A stretch of DNA of 30,422 nt from Elusimicrobiales bacterium (GTDB taxonomy: Bacteria; Elusimicrobiota; Elusimicrobia; Elusimicrobiales; Elusimicrobiaceae), in NCBI GenBank assembly GCA_041651175.1, contig JBAZJT010000023.1, positions 1 to 30,422 of the forward strand, written 5' to 3'. Within the stretch, counting starts at the first letter, position 1. Each line of letters opens with the position of its first letter. Position numbers and translations under genes: made by a program. The notes beneath the pieces are model-generated. The model saw nothing but the letters and a program-made list of their open reading frames with translations, was not told the DNA's origin and searched no databases. Of this stretch, positions 1-8,166 are shown piece after piece.

Positions 1-117
1 AGAATTCTGCGCGAAGCGGAGGAAAAAGACACGGTAAAATCAATCAAAACGGGAGGCATGGCAAAAAATATCCCGACGGAGCCACGACGAGAGATTTCAG
101 GCTCATTATTCAATTAG
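1..117 (+). CDS. Possible 3' end of a convergent gene (partial, uncertain)
   Basis: Frame 1 of the plus strand is open from the window edge to a TAG at 115-117, giving 38 residues that include ILREAEEKDTVKSIKTGG. If real, it is the tail of a gene converging on holA and overlapping the holA stop region by 12 nt. I recognise no family. Codon use in the first half resembles the rest of the window, but the second half uses CGA and TTA, which is unusual here. A minus-strand frame starting with ATG at 59 is also open to the window edge, so the direction is not settled. Positions 1-105 hold no other recognisable feature and no convincing terminator. Confidence 0.25.
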   Translation, partial: RILREAEEKDTVKSIKTGGMAKNIPTEPRREISGSLFN

Positions 118-1122
118 AAAATGCTGTGCGAGCGCGGCGGATTTCAGCACCGCCGCCGGGGAGCCGGAGGAGGATTTCAGCGCGGCGTCCGCCTCCAGCA
201 GCCGGTTGAGCGCGGCAAAAAGCGAACGCTCGCTTCTGGCCTTGCCTTCAGCCGCCAGGCGGCCCGCGTAATAGGGCTTTACGCCCAGTTCCGCCGCGAT
301 GCGGCCCTGCTCCATCCCGGCGGAAAGCATTATCTTGACGCGCAGCATTCTTTCCGCGTATTTTGCCATCATGGCCAGCAGGACCACCGGCTCCTCGCCT
401 GCCGCGAGAGCGGCGTCTATGGCGCGCAGCGCGCGCGCGCCGTCGCCCGCGGAAATAGCGTCGGAGAGGGCAAACGGCTCCGCCTCCCTGGCGTATCCCA
501 GGCATTGCAGCACGTCTTCGGATGTTATGGCCGCGCCGTCCTTGTATGCGGCCAGCTTGGCGATTTCGTTTTCCAGCGCGGACAAATCCGCGCCGGAGGA
601 TTCAACAAGGGTTTCCGCCGCCTCCGGCGGCAGCTTCGCGCCCATCTCGCCGGCGCGGGCGGCAGCCCATTTCTGCGCCTCCTGAGGACGCAGCGCCTCA
701 AACTCCACCGCTGCGCCCGCCTGCGCCGCCAGGGCGGAAAGGGACGGCCCCCTGGGGCCTTTGCGCCCTCCCCCCTCGCCTCCGCCGGCGACAAGCACAA
801 GGCAGGTGCTTTCCAGCGGGTTTTTGAGATATTCGGACACGGCCTCGCGCCCGTCGGCCTTCAGCGCGCCGGCGCGGCGCACCAGCACCAGCCGCCGCTC
901 CGCGAAAACCGGCGCGGAGGAGGCGGCCTGGGCGATGTCTGCGCCGCCGTCGCGGTCTCCGTAAAAGGAATCAAAATTGAACTCGTCCGGTTTCACCGCC
1001 GCCTTTATCCTGGCGGCGGCGCGGTCGCGTTCCCAGCCGTTTTCGCCGGAAAGCCAGTAGACGGGGCGTATTGTCCCCGCCTCCAGCTCGGCGTAAAACC
1101 GGCGGGAGTCCAGTTCAGGCAT
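106..1122 (-). CDS. holA: DNA polymerase III subunit delta
   Basis: 338 residues, the usual size for HolA, the clamp-loader subunit that opens the sliding beta clamp in the replisome. The N-terminal region has the family pattern with YWLSGENGWERDRAA, followed by FNFDSFYGD, and the middle holds VLVRRAGALKADGREA and the LEFEALRP-like linker (VEFEALRPQEAQKW). The C-terminal helical part includes SGADLSALENEIAKL and the final AALKSSSGSPAAVLKSA segment typical of the delta C-terminal domain. The start at MPELDSRRFY is chosen because it lies 2 nt after the lptE stop; longer versions of the frame run into lptE. There is little Shine-Dalgarno signal, so translation is probably coupled to lptE. The leuS-lptE-holA order supports the call. 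Confidence 0.9.
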   Translation of the reverse strand: MPELDSRRFYAELEAGTIRPVYWLSGENGWERDRAAARIKAAVKPDEFNFDSFYGDRDGGADIAQAASSAPVFAERRLVLVRRAGALKADGREAVSEYLKNPLESTCLVLVAGGGEGGGRKGPRGPSLSALAAQAGAAVEFEALRPQEAQKWAAARAGEMGAKLPPEAAETLVESSGADLSALENEIAKLAAYKDGAAITSEDVLQCLGYAREAEPFALSDAISAGDGARALRAIDAALAAGEEPVVLLAMMAKYAERMLRVKIMLSAGMEQGRIAAELGVKPYYAGRLAAEGKARSERSLFAALNRLLEADAALKSSSGSPAAVLKSAALAQHFLIE

Positions 1123-1124
1123 GG

Positions 1125-1934
1125 CTATTGCGCCGGCTGCGCCGGAACGACGGGCACGGCGGAATTGTCCGAAGCCGGCGGCTGGGAGGCGGCTGCCGGC
1201 TGGGCCGCCGGAGCGGCATTCACCGCCGGCTGCGCCGCGGGCTGCGAAGAAACGCCGGACTGCGGCTGCTGCGCCGGAACCGCCGCGCCGGGGGATTGCG
1301 CCGGGACGGCAGGCTGGGTTGAAGCGGCAGGCGCGGGGGAAGCGTTTGCCGCCGCGGGCTGGGCCTGATTCTGCGGCCCGCCCACTATACGCCTTTCCGA
1401 CTGGCTGGAGACGGAGCCGAAACCCGCTATGGCGCGCGTTACTATGTCCTGCGACATGCGCTCCCATATGGCCTGCCGGGCGGCAAGCTCGGTCATTCCG
1501 CCGGGAAGCGAGCTGTCCGAATAAATCTGTATGCCTTCCATCGCCGGCTCCTCCCACAGGACGGCGTTGGCTTTTACGTCTATAAACCGGACCTTGAACA
1601 GCACCGTCAGCTTGTAGGCGGTGGAAACCTGCGCCGCGTTGTACTGCGTGGGCGTAAGTATGTAGCGCCAGATTTCGCCGGTGATGACGCCGTCGGCCTG
1701 CGCCTCGGAGGTTACGGGATAGGTGCCGTCAAACTGGAAGGTCTGCACCAATTGGACGTTAAAGGCGTCTTCCAGGCCGAACTGCTCGGTCCTGTTGAGG
1801 AAAGGCCGCACGGCCAGCTTCGTCACATGCTGCGGCAGTATCTGCGGATACGGCCTGTAGACCACATCCGGCGAGTCGGCGCAGCCGCTCAGCGCGGAGG
1901 CCGCCAAAAGCAATGCTCCCATTATTTTTTTCAT
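1125..1934 (-). CDS. lptE: LptE-family LPS-assembly lipoprotein
   Basis: 269 residues. The N-terminus is a lipoprotein signal peptide with lipobox L15-S-G-C18, so C18 should be lipidated and the protein sent to the outer membrane. The core, about residues 25-175, matches the LptE/RlpB pattern: KLAVRPFLNRTEQFGLED, then a central beta-rich stretch with GVITGEIWRYILTPTQY, and a helix with ARQAIWERMSQDIVTRAI. LptE plugs the LptD barrel that inserts LPS in the outer membrane. From about residue 186 to the end is an Ala/Pro/Gln/Ser-rich low-complexity tail of roughly 80 residues, absent from well-known LptE proteins. It sits 10 nt after leuS and 2 nt before holA, the same neighbours as in E. coli. 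A GGGGGAG Shine-Dalgarno lies 3 nt before the ATG. Family assignment rests on core pattern plus synteny. Confidence 0.82.
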   Translation of the reverse strand: MKKIMGALLLAASALSGCADSPDVVYRPYPQILPQHVTKLAVRPFLNRTEQFGLEDAFNVQLVQTFQFDGTYPVTSEAQADGVITGEIWRYILTPTQYNAAQVSTAYKLTVLFKVRFIDVKANAVLWEEPAMEGIQIYSDSSLPGGMTELAARQAIWERMSQDIVTRAIAGFGSVSSQSERRIVGGPQNQAQPAAANASPAPAASTQPAVPAQSPGAAVPAQQPQSGVSSQPAAQPAVNAAPAAQPAAASQPPASDNSAVPVVPAQPAQ

Positions 1935-1944
1935 ATTCTCCCCC

Positions 1945-4461
1945 CTATTTGACTATGATGCTGGCTATCCTGCCGGGCACCACTATCACCTTGACGACCG
2001 TTTTGCCGTCTATATGTTTGCGGGCTTTTTCCAGCGCGCGCGCGCGCACCGTTTCCTCGTCCCATGATTTGGATATTGTCAGCCTCTCGCGCACCTTGCC
2101 GTTTACCTGCACGGCGATTTCAACCTCCTCCTCCTTAAGCATCGCCTCGTCGTAAACCGGCCACGGGGATTTGACCAGAAAGCCTTCCCTGCCCCATTTC
2201 TGCCACAGCTCCTCGGTGATATGCGGCGCGAAGGGATGCAGCAGCTTCAGCAGCGTCTCAAGATGAACGGCGTTCACTGTCTGGAGCGGGTGCAGCTCGT
2301 TAAAATAAATCATCAGCGCGGAGATGGCGGTATTAAAGCACATCGCGTCTATGTCGGCTGAAACTTTTTTGATTGTCTTGTGCCGCAGCACTTCCAGCGC
2401 GCGCCCGCTGTCCGCGCCGCCCAGGCCGTTGTTCTGAATAAGCCCGTCGGCCCAGAAATACACCCGCTTTACGAAACGCGAGACGCCTTCAATTCCCTTC
2501 ATGTCCCAGGGCTTGGAGGCTTCAAGCGGCCCCATGAACATTTCATACATTCGGAAAACATCCGCGCCGTACTCGTCCACCACCGAATCCGGCACGACGA
2601 CGTTTTTCTTGGACTTGGACATTTTCTCGTCGGAACGGGCCAGCTCCTCGCCGGTCGCCTTAAGTTTTGCCGGCTCGGAGGAAAAGTCTATGTCGGAATA
2701 CGGATGGTAGACGCCGCGCCCGTCGCGGTAGGCGTAGGAGCGTATAAGCCCCTGATGGCGCAGCTTCACAAAAGGCTCCTCCGTTGACACCGCGCCTATG
2801 TCAAAGAGGAATTTATGCCAGAAGCGGGCGTAAAGCAGATGCAGCACCGCATGTTCGGAGCCGCCTATATAGCAGTCCACCGGCAGCCAGGCTTTCTGTA
2901 GTTCGTGAGCGCAAAGCTCTTTGTCGTTTTTGGGGTCTATAAAACGCAGATAATACCAGCACGAGCCGGCCCATTGCGGCATGGTGTTGGTCTCGCGTCT
3001 GCCGGGGCCGCCGCATTGCGGGCATTTGGTGTTCACCCAGTCCGCGATATTGGCCAGCGGGGATTCTCCCTCGCCGGTAGGCTGGAATTTATCGGCTGGG
3101 GGCAGGGTAAGCGGCAGCTCGCTTTCCGGCACGGGGACCGGGCCGCATTTTTCGCAATGGACTATGGGGATAGGCTCGCCCCAGTAGCGCTGGCGGGAGA
3201 AAACCCAGTCCCGCAGCCGGTATGTGGTTTTGGCGCAGCCAAGATTGTTCTGCTCCAGAAAAGCGATTATTTTTTCTTTGGCCCGCGCGGTGGGCAGCCC
3301 GTCAAAAAGCGGGGAGTTGGCCGCCGTCCCCTCGCCGCAGAAGCAGCCTTTGCCGTCGCCGCCTTTGACCACTTCAATAACCGGCAGGCCGAACTTTTCG
3401 GCGAACTGCCAGTCGCGCTCGTCATGGGCTGGGACGGCCATTATGGCGCCTGTGCCGTAGCCGCCCAGCACATAATCGGCGATCCACACGGGAATCTCTT
3501 TTTTGCTGACCGGGTTTGCCGCATACGCGCCGGTGAAGACGCCGGTTTTCTCGCGCCCGGCGTCGCTGCGCTCAAACTCCGATTTCGCGGCGGCGGCGTT
3601 TATGTAATTTTCAACCTCCACGCGCTGCTCCGGCGCGCATATTTTGCGCGCCAGCGGATGCTCCGGCGCAATGACCATATAGGTCGCGCCGTAAATGGTA
3701 TCGGGCCTTGTGGTGAAAACACGCAGCTTCTCCGCGAATTTGACCAGCTGGAAATCAATCTCCGCGCCTTCGGAGCGGCCTATCCAGTTGCGCTGCATGG
3801 CAAGGGTGGATTCGGGCCAGTCCAGCCCGTCCAGCCCGGCAAGCAGCCTGTCGGCATAGGCGGTTATTTTGAGCAGCCACTGGCGCATGTTCTTGCGGCG
3901 CACTGCCGTGCCGCAGCGGTCGCAGTTGCCGCCGAAAACTTCCTCGTTGGCCAGGCCGGTTTTGCATGACGGGCACCAGTTGATTGGAATCATGCTCTCG
4001 TAAGCCAGGCCTTTTTTGAAAAGCTGCAAGAAAATCCACTGCGTCCATTTGTAATAGGCGGGGTCTGTGGTGCTTAATTCGCGCCCCCAGTCGTAGGCCA
4101 TGCCCAGCATCTGTATCTGCCGCCGGAAATTGTCCGTGTTTGTTTTCGTGGTTTTTTCGGGATGAACGCCGGTTTGAATCGCGTAATTTTCCGCCGGCAG
4201 GCCGAAAGCGTCCCACCCCATGGGCCGCAGCGCGTCCGCGCCGCCCATCATGGCGCGCCGGGCCAGTATGTCGGAGGCGGTGTAGCCTTCGGGATGGCCC
4301 ACATGCAGCCCCGTGCCGGAGGGATAGGGGAACATGTCCAGCGAATAGAATTTTTTACCGGAGGGCTTGCGGGACGCGGCAAACAACGCCGAATCATTCC
4401 AACGTTTCTGCTGTTTCGCGTCTATATCGCGGAACGCGGTGTTTTCCCTTGTTGTCTGCAT
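1945..4461 (-). CDS. leuS: Leucyl-tRNA synthetase
   Basis: 838 residues, a normal bacterial LeuRS length; charges tRNA-Leu in the cytoplasm. Visible class I signatures are YPSGTGLHVGHPEGY with the HIGH-type motif H53-V-G-H56, and K613-M-S-K-S617. The inserted CP1 editing domain shows TTRPDTIYGATY and GTGAIMAVPAHDERD, with the Asp used to clear mischarged tRNA. Cysteine pairs (NWCPSCKTG then CDRCGT; HCEKCG; KCPQCGG) mark the zinc modules. The C-terminal anticodon-binding and small terminal domains (VQVNGKVRERL) are complete. The start lies 2 nt after the preceding small exported-protein gene, with an AGGA about 12 nt upstream, so coupling is likely. Confidence 0.97.
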   Translation of the reverse strand: MQTTRENTAFRDIDAKQQKRWNDSALFAASRKPSGKKFYSLDMFPYPSGTGLHVGHPEGYTASDILARRAMMGGADALRPMGWDAFGLPAENYAIQTGVHPEKTTKTNTDNFRRQIQMLGMAYDWGRELSTTDPAYYKWTQWIFLQLFKKGLAYESMIPINWCPSCKTGLANEEVFGGNCDRCGTAVRRKNMRQWLLKITAYADRLLAGLDGLDWPESTLAMQRNWIGRSEGAEIDFQLVKFAEKLRVFTTRPDTIYGATYMVIAPEHPLARKICAPEQRVEVENYINAAAAKSEFERSDAGREKTGVFTGAYAANPVSKKEIPVWIADYVLGGYGTGAIMAVPAHDERDWQFAEKFGLPVIEVVKGGDGKGCFCGEGTAANSPLFDGLPTARAKEKIIAFLEQNNLGCAKTTYRLRDWVFSRQRYWGEPIPIVHCEKCGPVPVPESELPLTLPPADKFQPTGEGESPLANIADWVNTKCPQCGGPGRRETNTMPQWAGSCWYYLRFIDPKNDKELCAHELQKAWLPVDCYIGGSEHAVLHLLYARFWHKFLFDIGAVSTEEPFVKLRHQGLIRSYAYRDGRGVYHPYSDIDFSSEPAKLKATGEELARSDEKMSKSKKNVVVPDSVVDEYGADVFRMYEMFMGPLEASKPWDMKGIEGVSRFVKRVYFWADGLIQNNGLGGADSGRALEVLRHKTIKKVSADIDAMCFNTAISALMIYFNELHPLQTVNAVHLETLLKLLHPFAPHITEELWQKWGREGFLVKSPWPVYDEAMLKEEEVEIAVQVNGKVRERLTISKSWDEETVRARALEKARKHIDGKTVVKVIVVPGRIASIIVK

Positions 4462-4463
4462 GG

Positions 4464-5048
4464 TTATCTGCGTCCTATGGAGGCGGCAGGCTCCAGGACG
4501 GTTTTGCCGCCATAGCTTTTGAATTTGACGGCGCGGATGACGCCTTCCTCGTCCTCAAAAAACATCAGCGCGCCGCCTTCCGCGGACGCCACACCCTTAA
4601 GCGGCCCGTACGAAGCCGGAACGGACGATCCGCCGGCCGCCGGCTGCGGGGCATCGTCTGCTGAATCGTCGGCGTCGCCGGCGGCATCCGCATCATCATT
4701 CTGCGCGCCTGAAATGTAGGACACCCCCCTCTGGCCGGGCGCCGTCCCCGCCGCGGGCGCGGCCTGGACGGCGGAGGAGGACTGCGCCACCGCGGTCCTG
4801 ACCGGGACAAGCAGCCGCTGCCCGGATTTGTGGCGCTTTACGCCGCGCCGCACGGGTTTGGGCGCGCCGCCGTAGCGCTGGCCGCCTGAACTGCCCTGCC
4901 GGAGAGCGGCGTTTTCCTTTTTTGCGGCGGGAACCGCCTGCGCGGTTTCCACCGCGCTCTGCGCGCCGGCTGCGGCGGCGTCTATATCCTGCGGCATGGC
5001 GGCGCCGCAGCAGCACAGCAGCGCGGCGCAGGCTAAAATAATTTTCAT
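4464..5048 (-). CDS. Small exported protein of unknown function
   Basis: 194 residues; I do not recognise a family. The first ~20 residues (MKIILACAALLCCCGAAMPQ) form a clear signal peptide with three consecutive cysteines. These do not make a good lipobox, so secretion by signal peptidase I is the simpler reading. The middle, about 20-140, is low complexity: Ala/Gln-rich, a basic patch KPVRRGVKRHKSGQRLLVPV, then a run of Asp/Ala. Only the last ~45 residues look folded, with ALMFFEDEEGVIRAVKFKS suggesting a short beta domain. A strong GGAGG lies 4 nt before the ATG. The gene sits 45 bp after the amidase and 2 nt before leuS; its placement after the amidase hints at an envelope role, but that is only context. 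Confidence 0.75.
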   Translation of the reverse strand: MKIILACAALLCCCGAAMPQDIDAAAAGAQSAVETAQAVPAAKKENAALRQGSSGGQRYGGAPKPVRRGVKRHKSGQRLLVPVRTAVAQSSSAVQAAPAAGTAPGQRGVSYISGAQNDDADAAGDADDSADDAPQPAAGGSSVPASYGPLKGVASAEGGALMFFEDEEGVIRAVKFKSYGGKTVLEPAASIGRR

Positions 5049-5093
5049 AATACCTCCATGAAATCCGGGCGGCAGAGGGCCGCAGGCCTGATT

Positions 5094-6674
5094 CTACTTC
5101 TTTTTGTTCCAGCCTTTGCTTTTGGCATAGGCCATCACCCCGTCATAAACGCCCTGCGCTATTTTCTTCTGCACGGACGCTTTGGACAGCAGCGCGGCCT
5201 CCTTGGGATTGGTCATAAACCCCATTTCCACCAGCACTGCGGGCGCGTAAGTGCCGCGCAGCACGTAAAACGGCGCCTGGTTGACGCCCCTGTTCCTTAC
5301 GGGGCTTTTCTGGGCCAGAGAGGCGGCAATAAACCCCGCCAGAACCGCGCTCTCGTTCATATACTCCGCGCGCGCCAGCGAGTGCAGCAGCAGCCCCTCC
5401 CTGGGGACCGAGGCGCTCTCCAGCCCGCGCACCGCGTTTTCGGATGCGGCCACCTGCTTGGCCCAGGGGTCCTTGGCATCCTCGGACATGAAATAGACTT
5501 CAAAACCGCGCTCGGAGCGGCGCTTGTGCGCGTTGGCGTGTATGGAAACGAACATATCCGCCGTTTTGCTGTTGGCTATGTCGCAGCGCCCGTCCAGCGG
5601 AATGAAATAATCGGTCGCGCGGGTCAGCAGCGCGGTGAAAACCGCGTTGTTTTTGAACAGCGCGGACAGCTCTTTTGCCACGGCGAGGTTAAGCGTCTTT
5701 TCCACCACGCCGCGCCTGCGGCTGCCGCCCGGGTCCTTGCCGCCGTGCCCGGCGTCTATGACAATAAGCCTCTTGCCGGAGCACTGGTCCACTATGGAAT
5801 CCGGGATATTGAGCCGTTCCTGTATGGTGGCGGCGGTCTCCAGTTCCCGATGCGGCGGCGCGGCGGCTTCGGGCGGCTGGGGTTTTGCCGTATCCCCGCC
5901 TGCGCCCGCGGCCAGCTCGGGAACGCTGACCTCCACGGCCAGGGAGCCGCTGTCGCGCGAGACGTTCCAGACCGCCTTCTCGTTTTCAAAATAAACCGAT
6001 ATTTTCACTCCGCCGCCGGCCTCGGACACGGAAACCCTGTCCACAAGGCCGTCGTTGACCGGCAGCGTCTCGCAGGACTGGGCGCTGGCGCCCGGAATCG
6101 TGATTTCCAACGTGGACGGGGAAGGCTGCGCCGTGGCATACCCGGACACGCCGCGCAGTTCAAAAGACAGTTCCGTTACCGGCCCCAGCGAGGAATAGTC
6201 CGGCCCGCCCACCTGCCACAGCTTGTCTATGTCAAGCGATTTGGCGGTGTCGTTGTAGTCTATGCTGCGGGACAGGGCCGCCCCCAGCTCCGGCGCGGTG
6301 AAAACCTCCACCGGGACAAAAGGCTTGCCGCCGGACATGATAACGGGAGCTGACAGGGTTTTCGCGGCGGAGCCGAAGACTGCCTGCCTGGAATCCATGC
6401 GCAGCTTCACGGTCAGCCCGGCAAAGCGCAGCTCCAGCCGCCCGCGCGACAGCGCGGCGGAGCCGCCCAGCGCGCGCGCGGTGTCCCTGGCGTCGGCCAG
6501 CAGCGCGCCGCCAAGCCGCAGCGTCTTTACCGCCGTCCTGAACTCGCCGCTTTCGGAAACCTGAATCTGCCCGTATTCCGAAGGCGTTTCCGCGCGGCGC
6601 GCCGCCAAAGCGGGCGCGCCGCACAGGAGGGACAGCGCCGCCGCTATTCCAATATAATTCTGTAGTCTTCCCAT
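5094..6674 (-). CDS. Exported N-acetylmuramoyl-L-alanine amidase (Amidase_3)
   Basis: 526 residues from MGRLQNYIGI, which begins a signal peptide (about 1-24, ending GAPALA-A). Residues ~50-130 look like a copper-amine-oxidase-N / stalk-type domain (GGALLADARDTARALGG, then GGKPFVPVEVF), and ~160-250 resemble an AMIN-like beta domain. The catalytic domain from ~300 carries the zinc ligands H310 (IDAGHGGKDPG), E325 (VVEKTLNLAVAKEL) and H379 (SIHANAH), plus catalytic E483 (LVEMGFMTNP). It should cut the amide between MurNAc and L-Ala in periplasmic peptidoglycan, as AmiC does in cell separation. The ATG lies 31 nt inside the end of rng in another frame and has no clear Shine-Dalgarno, but it is the only start that gives the signal peptide. 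Confidence 0.9.
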   Translation of the reverse strand: MGRLQNYIGIAAALSLLCGAPALAARRAETPSEYGQIQVSESGEFRTAVKTLRLGGALLADARDTARALGGSAALSRGRLELRFAGLTVKLRMDSRQAVFGSAAKTLSAPVIMSGGKPFVPVEVFTAPELGAALSRSIDYNDTAKSLDIDKLWQVGGPDYSSLGPVTELSFELRGVSGYATAQPSPSTLEITIPGASAQSCETLPVNDGLVDRVSVSEAGGGVKISVYFENEKAVWNVSRDSGSLAVEVSVPELAAGAGGDTAKPQPPEAAAPPHRELETAATIQERLNIPDSIVDQCSGKRLIVIDAGHGGKDPGGSRRRGVVEKTLNLAVAKELSALFKNNAVFTALLTRATDYFIPLDGRCDIANSKTADMFVSIHANAHKRRSERGFEVYFMSEDAKDPWAKQVAASENAVRGLESASVPREGLLLHSLARAEYMNESAVLAGFIAASLAQKSPVRNRGVNQAPFYVLRGTYAPAVLVEMGFMTNPKEAALLSKASVQKKIAQGVYDGVMAYAKSKGWNKKK

Positions 6675-8152
6675 GTAAGCTGCGGATCCGCCTGGATTTT
6701 CATGCTCCTGTGTATATTGCGCTCTATCACCTCGTGGCGGGAGCGCAGGCTTTCCGCCAGCATGGGATGCAGCACCACGCGCAGCGCGCCGCCCGGCTTG
6801 CCGGAGGTGAGGTTGCGGATTTCCCGCTGGATTTTGATGCGCATGCTCTCGGCGGAAAGCACGCGGCCCGAACCGTGGCATTCCGGGCATTCCTCGGTAA
6901 GCAGGGAGACGGTGCTTTCCCGTTTGCGCTCGCGCGTCATTTCCACAAGGCCCAGCCGCGTTATCGGCAGTATCCTGATTTTGGCGCGGTCGCGCTTGAC
7001 GGCCTGGGCCAGCGCCTCCACCACGCGGTGGCGGTTGGCGGCCTTTTTCATGTCTATGAAATCTATCACTATTATGCCGCCGATATTCCTGAGCCGCAGC
7101 TGATGGGCCACCTCGTGGGCGGCTTCTATGTTGGTCTGGGTGACGGTATCCTCCTGCGACTTGCTGCCGGTGAACTTGCCGGTGTTTACGTCTATGGCGC
7201 AGAGGGATTCGGCCTCCTGTATGATTATGGTGCCGCCGTTGGGCAGGGCCAGCTTGGTTCTGCGGATGTTCTCTATCTCCGGCTCCACGTTGAAGGCGGC
7301 GAATATGGGGGTTTTGCCGGTGTAATGGCGCACGCGCTCCTTAAGCTCCGGCGAGATTTTGGAGACGAACTCCACCACGTTCTCGTAATCCTCGTTATTG
7401 TCCAGCAGGTAAATACCGGCCTCTTCCGAGAGGATGTCGCGCGCCACCTGGAGGATAAGGTCCATATCCTTGTGCAGCAGGCAGGGGGCGCGCCCGGCCT
7501 CAAAGCGCTTCTGTATGGAATCCCACTGCCGGCTGAGGTATTTGATTTCCCTTTCAAGCTCGCTTTCGGAGGCGTCCTCGGCCTCGGTGCGGACTATGCA
7601 GCCCATATTGACCAGATGGGCGGAGGCTATGCGCGCCATGATATCGGTGAGCCGCTTGCGCTTTTCGCCCTCCTCTATGTTTTTTGATATGCCCACGAAT
7701 TTCTGGAAAGGCGTGAGCACCAGATAGCGCCCGGGCAGGGAGACGTCCATTGTAACCTTCATGCCCTTGGTGCCTATGGCGTCTTTGTTGACCTGGACCA
7801 TGATTTCCTGCCCTTTCTTGAGCAGGCGGTCTATAGGGTCCTTGTCGCCACCCAGCACGTCGGAAATATAGAGGTAGGCGTTTTTCTCGTAGCCGATGTT
7901 GGCGAAAGCGCTGGAGATGCCGGGCAGCACGTTTTCCACCACCGCCTTGTAGATATTGCCCACGATGTTGAGCGAGCCGCGCCTTTCCCAGTGCAGCTCG
8001 CTGAGGCGCCCGTCCTCCAGTATGGCGATCCTGGTCTCCTCAAAAGAGGTGTTGGCCAGAATTTCGGTTTTGACGGCTTTACCTCCTCCGCCGCCTCCGC
8101 CGCCGCTGCTGCTGCTTCCGACTTTCTTTTTCATGTTGTAAAAATCCTGCAT
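6644..8152 (-). CDS. rng: Ribonuclease G (Rne/Rng family)
   Basis: 502 residues, matching RNase G rather than the longer RNase E; a 5'-sensing endoribonuclease for rRNA maturation and mRNA decay. After a short N-terminal part with a Ser4-Gly8 tract (residues ~13-24), the S1 RNA-binding region spans ~55-140 (NIYKAVVENVLPGISSAF). The catalytic DNase-I-like part has D321-V-N323 and the magnesium Asp D364 in IVIDFIDM. The zinc link C422-P-E-C425 that holds dimers together is present. The start chosen is the ATG with GGAGG 7 nt upstream; longer versions run into the preceding gene. It follows a DUF2344 gene, a common neighbour of rng. rplU/rpmA, which often follow rng, are absent here. Confidence 0.94.
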   Translation of the reverse strand: MQDFYNMKKKVGSSSSGGGGGGGGKAVKTEILANTSFEETRIAILEDGRLSELHWERRGSLNIVGNIYKAVVENVLPGISSAFANIGYEKNAYLYISDVLGGDKDPIDRLLKKGQEIMVQVNKDAIGTKGMKVTMDVSLPGRYLVLTPFQKFVGISKNIEEGEKRKRLTDIMARIASAHLVNMGCIVRTEAEDASESELEREIKYLSRQWDSIQKRFEAGRAPCLLHKDMDLILQVARDILSEEAGIYLLDNNEDYENVVEFVSKISPELKERVRHYTGKTPIFAAFNVEPEIENIRRTKLALPNGGTIIIQEAESLCAIDVNTGKFTGSKSQEDTVTQTNIEAAHEVAHQLRLRNIGGIIVIDFIDMKKAANRHRVVEALAQAVKRDRAKIRILPITRLGLVEMTRERKRESTVSLLTEECPECHGSGRVLSAESMRIKIQREIRNLTSGKPGGALRVVLHPMLAESLRSRHEVIERNIHRSMKIQADPQLTWEDYRIILE

Positions 8153-8166
8153 GGAATCCTCCAGAG

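Noticed and set aside
1..105. Terminator for the holA end
   Set aside because: Only a 5-bp stem including a G-U pair before a T-run (ATCTC with GGGAT, then TATTTTTT) could be drawn; not convincing, and a convergent gene may cross here.
2905..3969. 354-codon plus-strand open frame opposite leuS
   Set aside because: Antisense shadow of a complete leucyl-tRNA synthetase with all its motifs.
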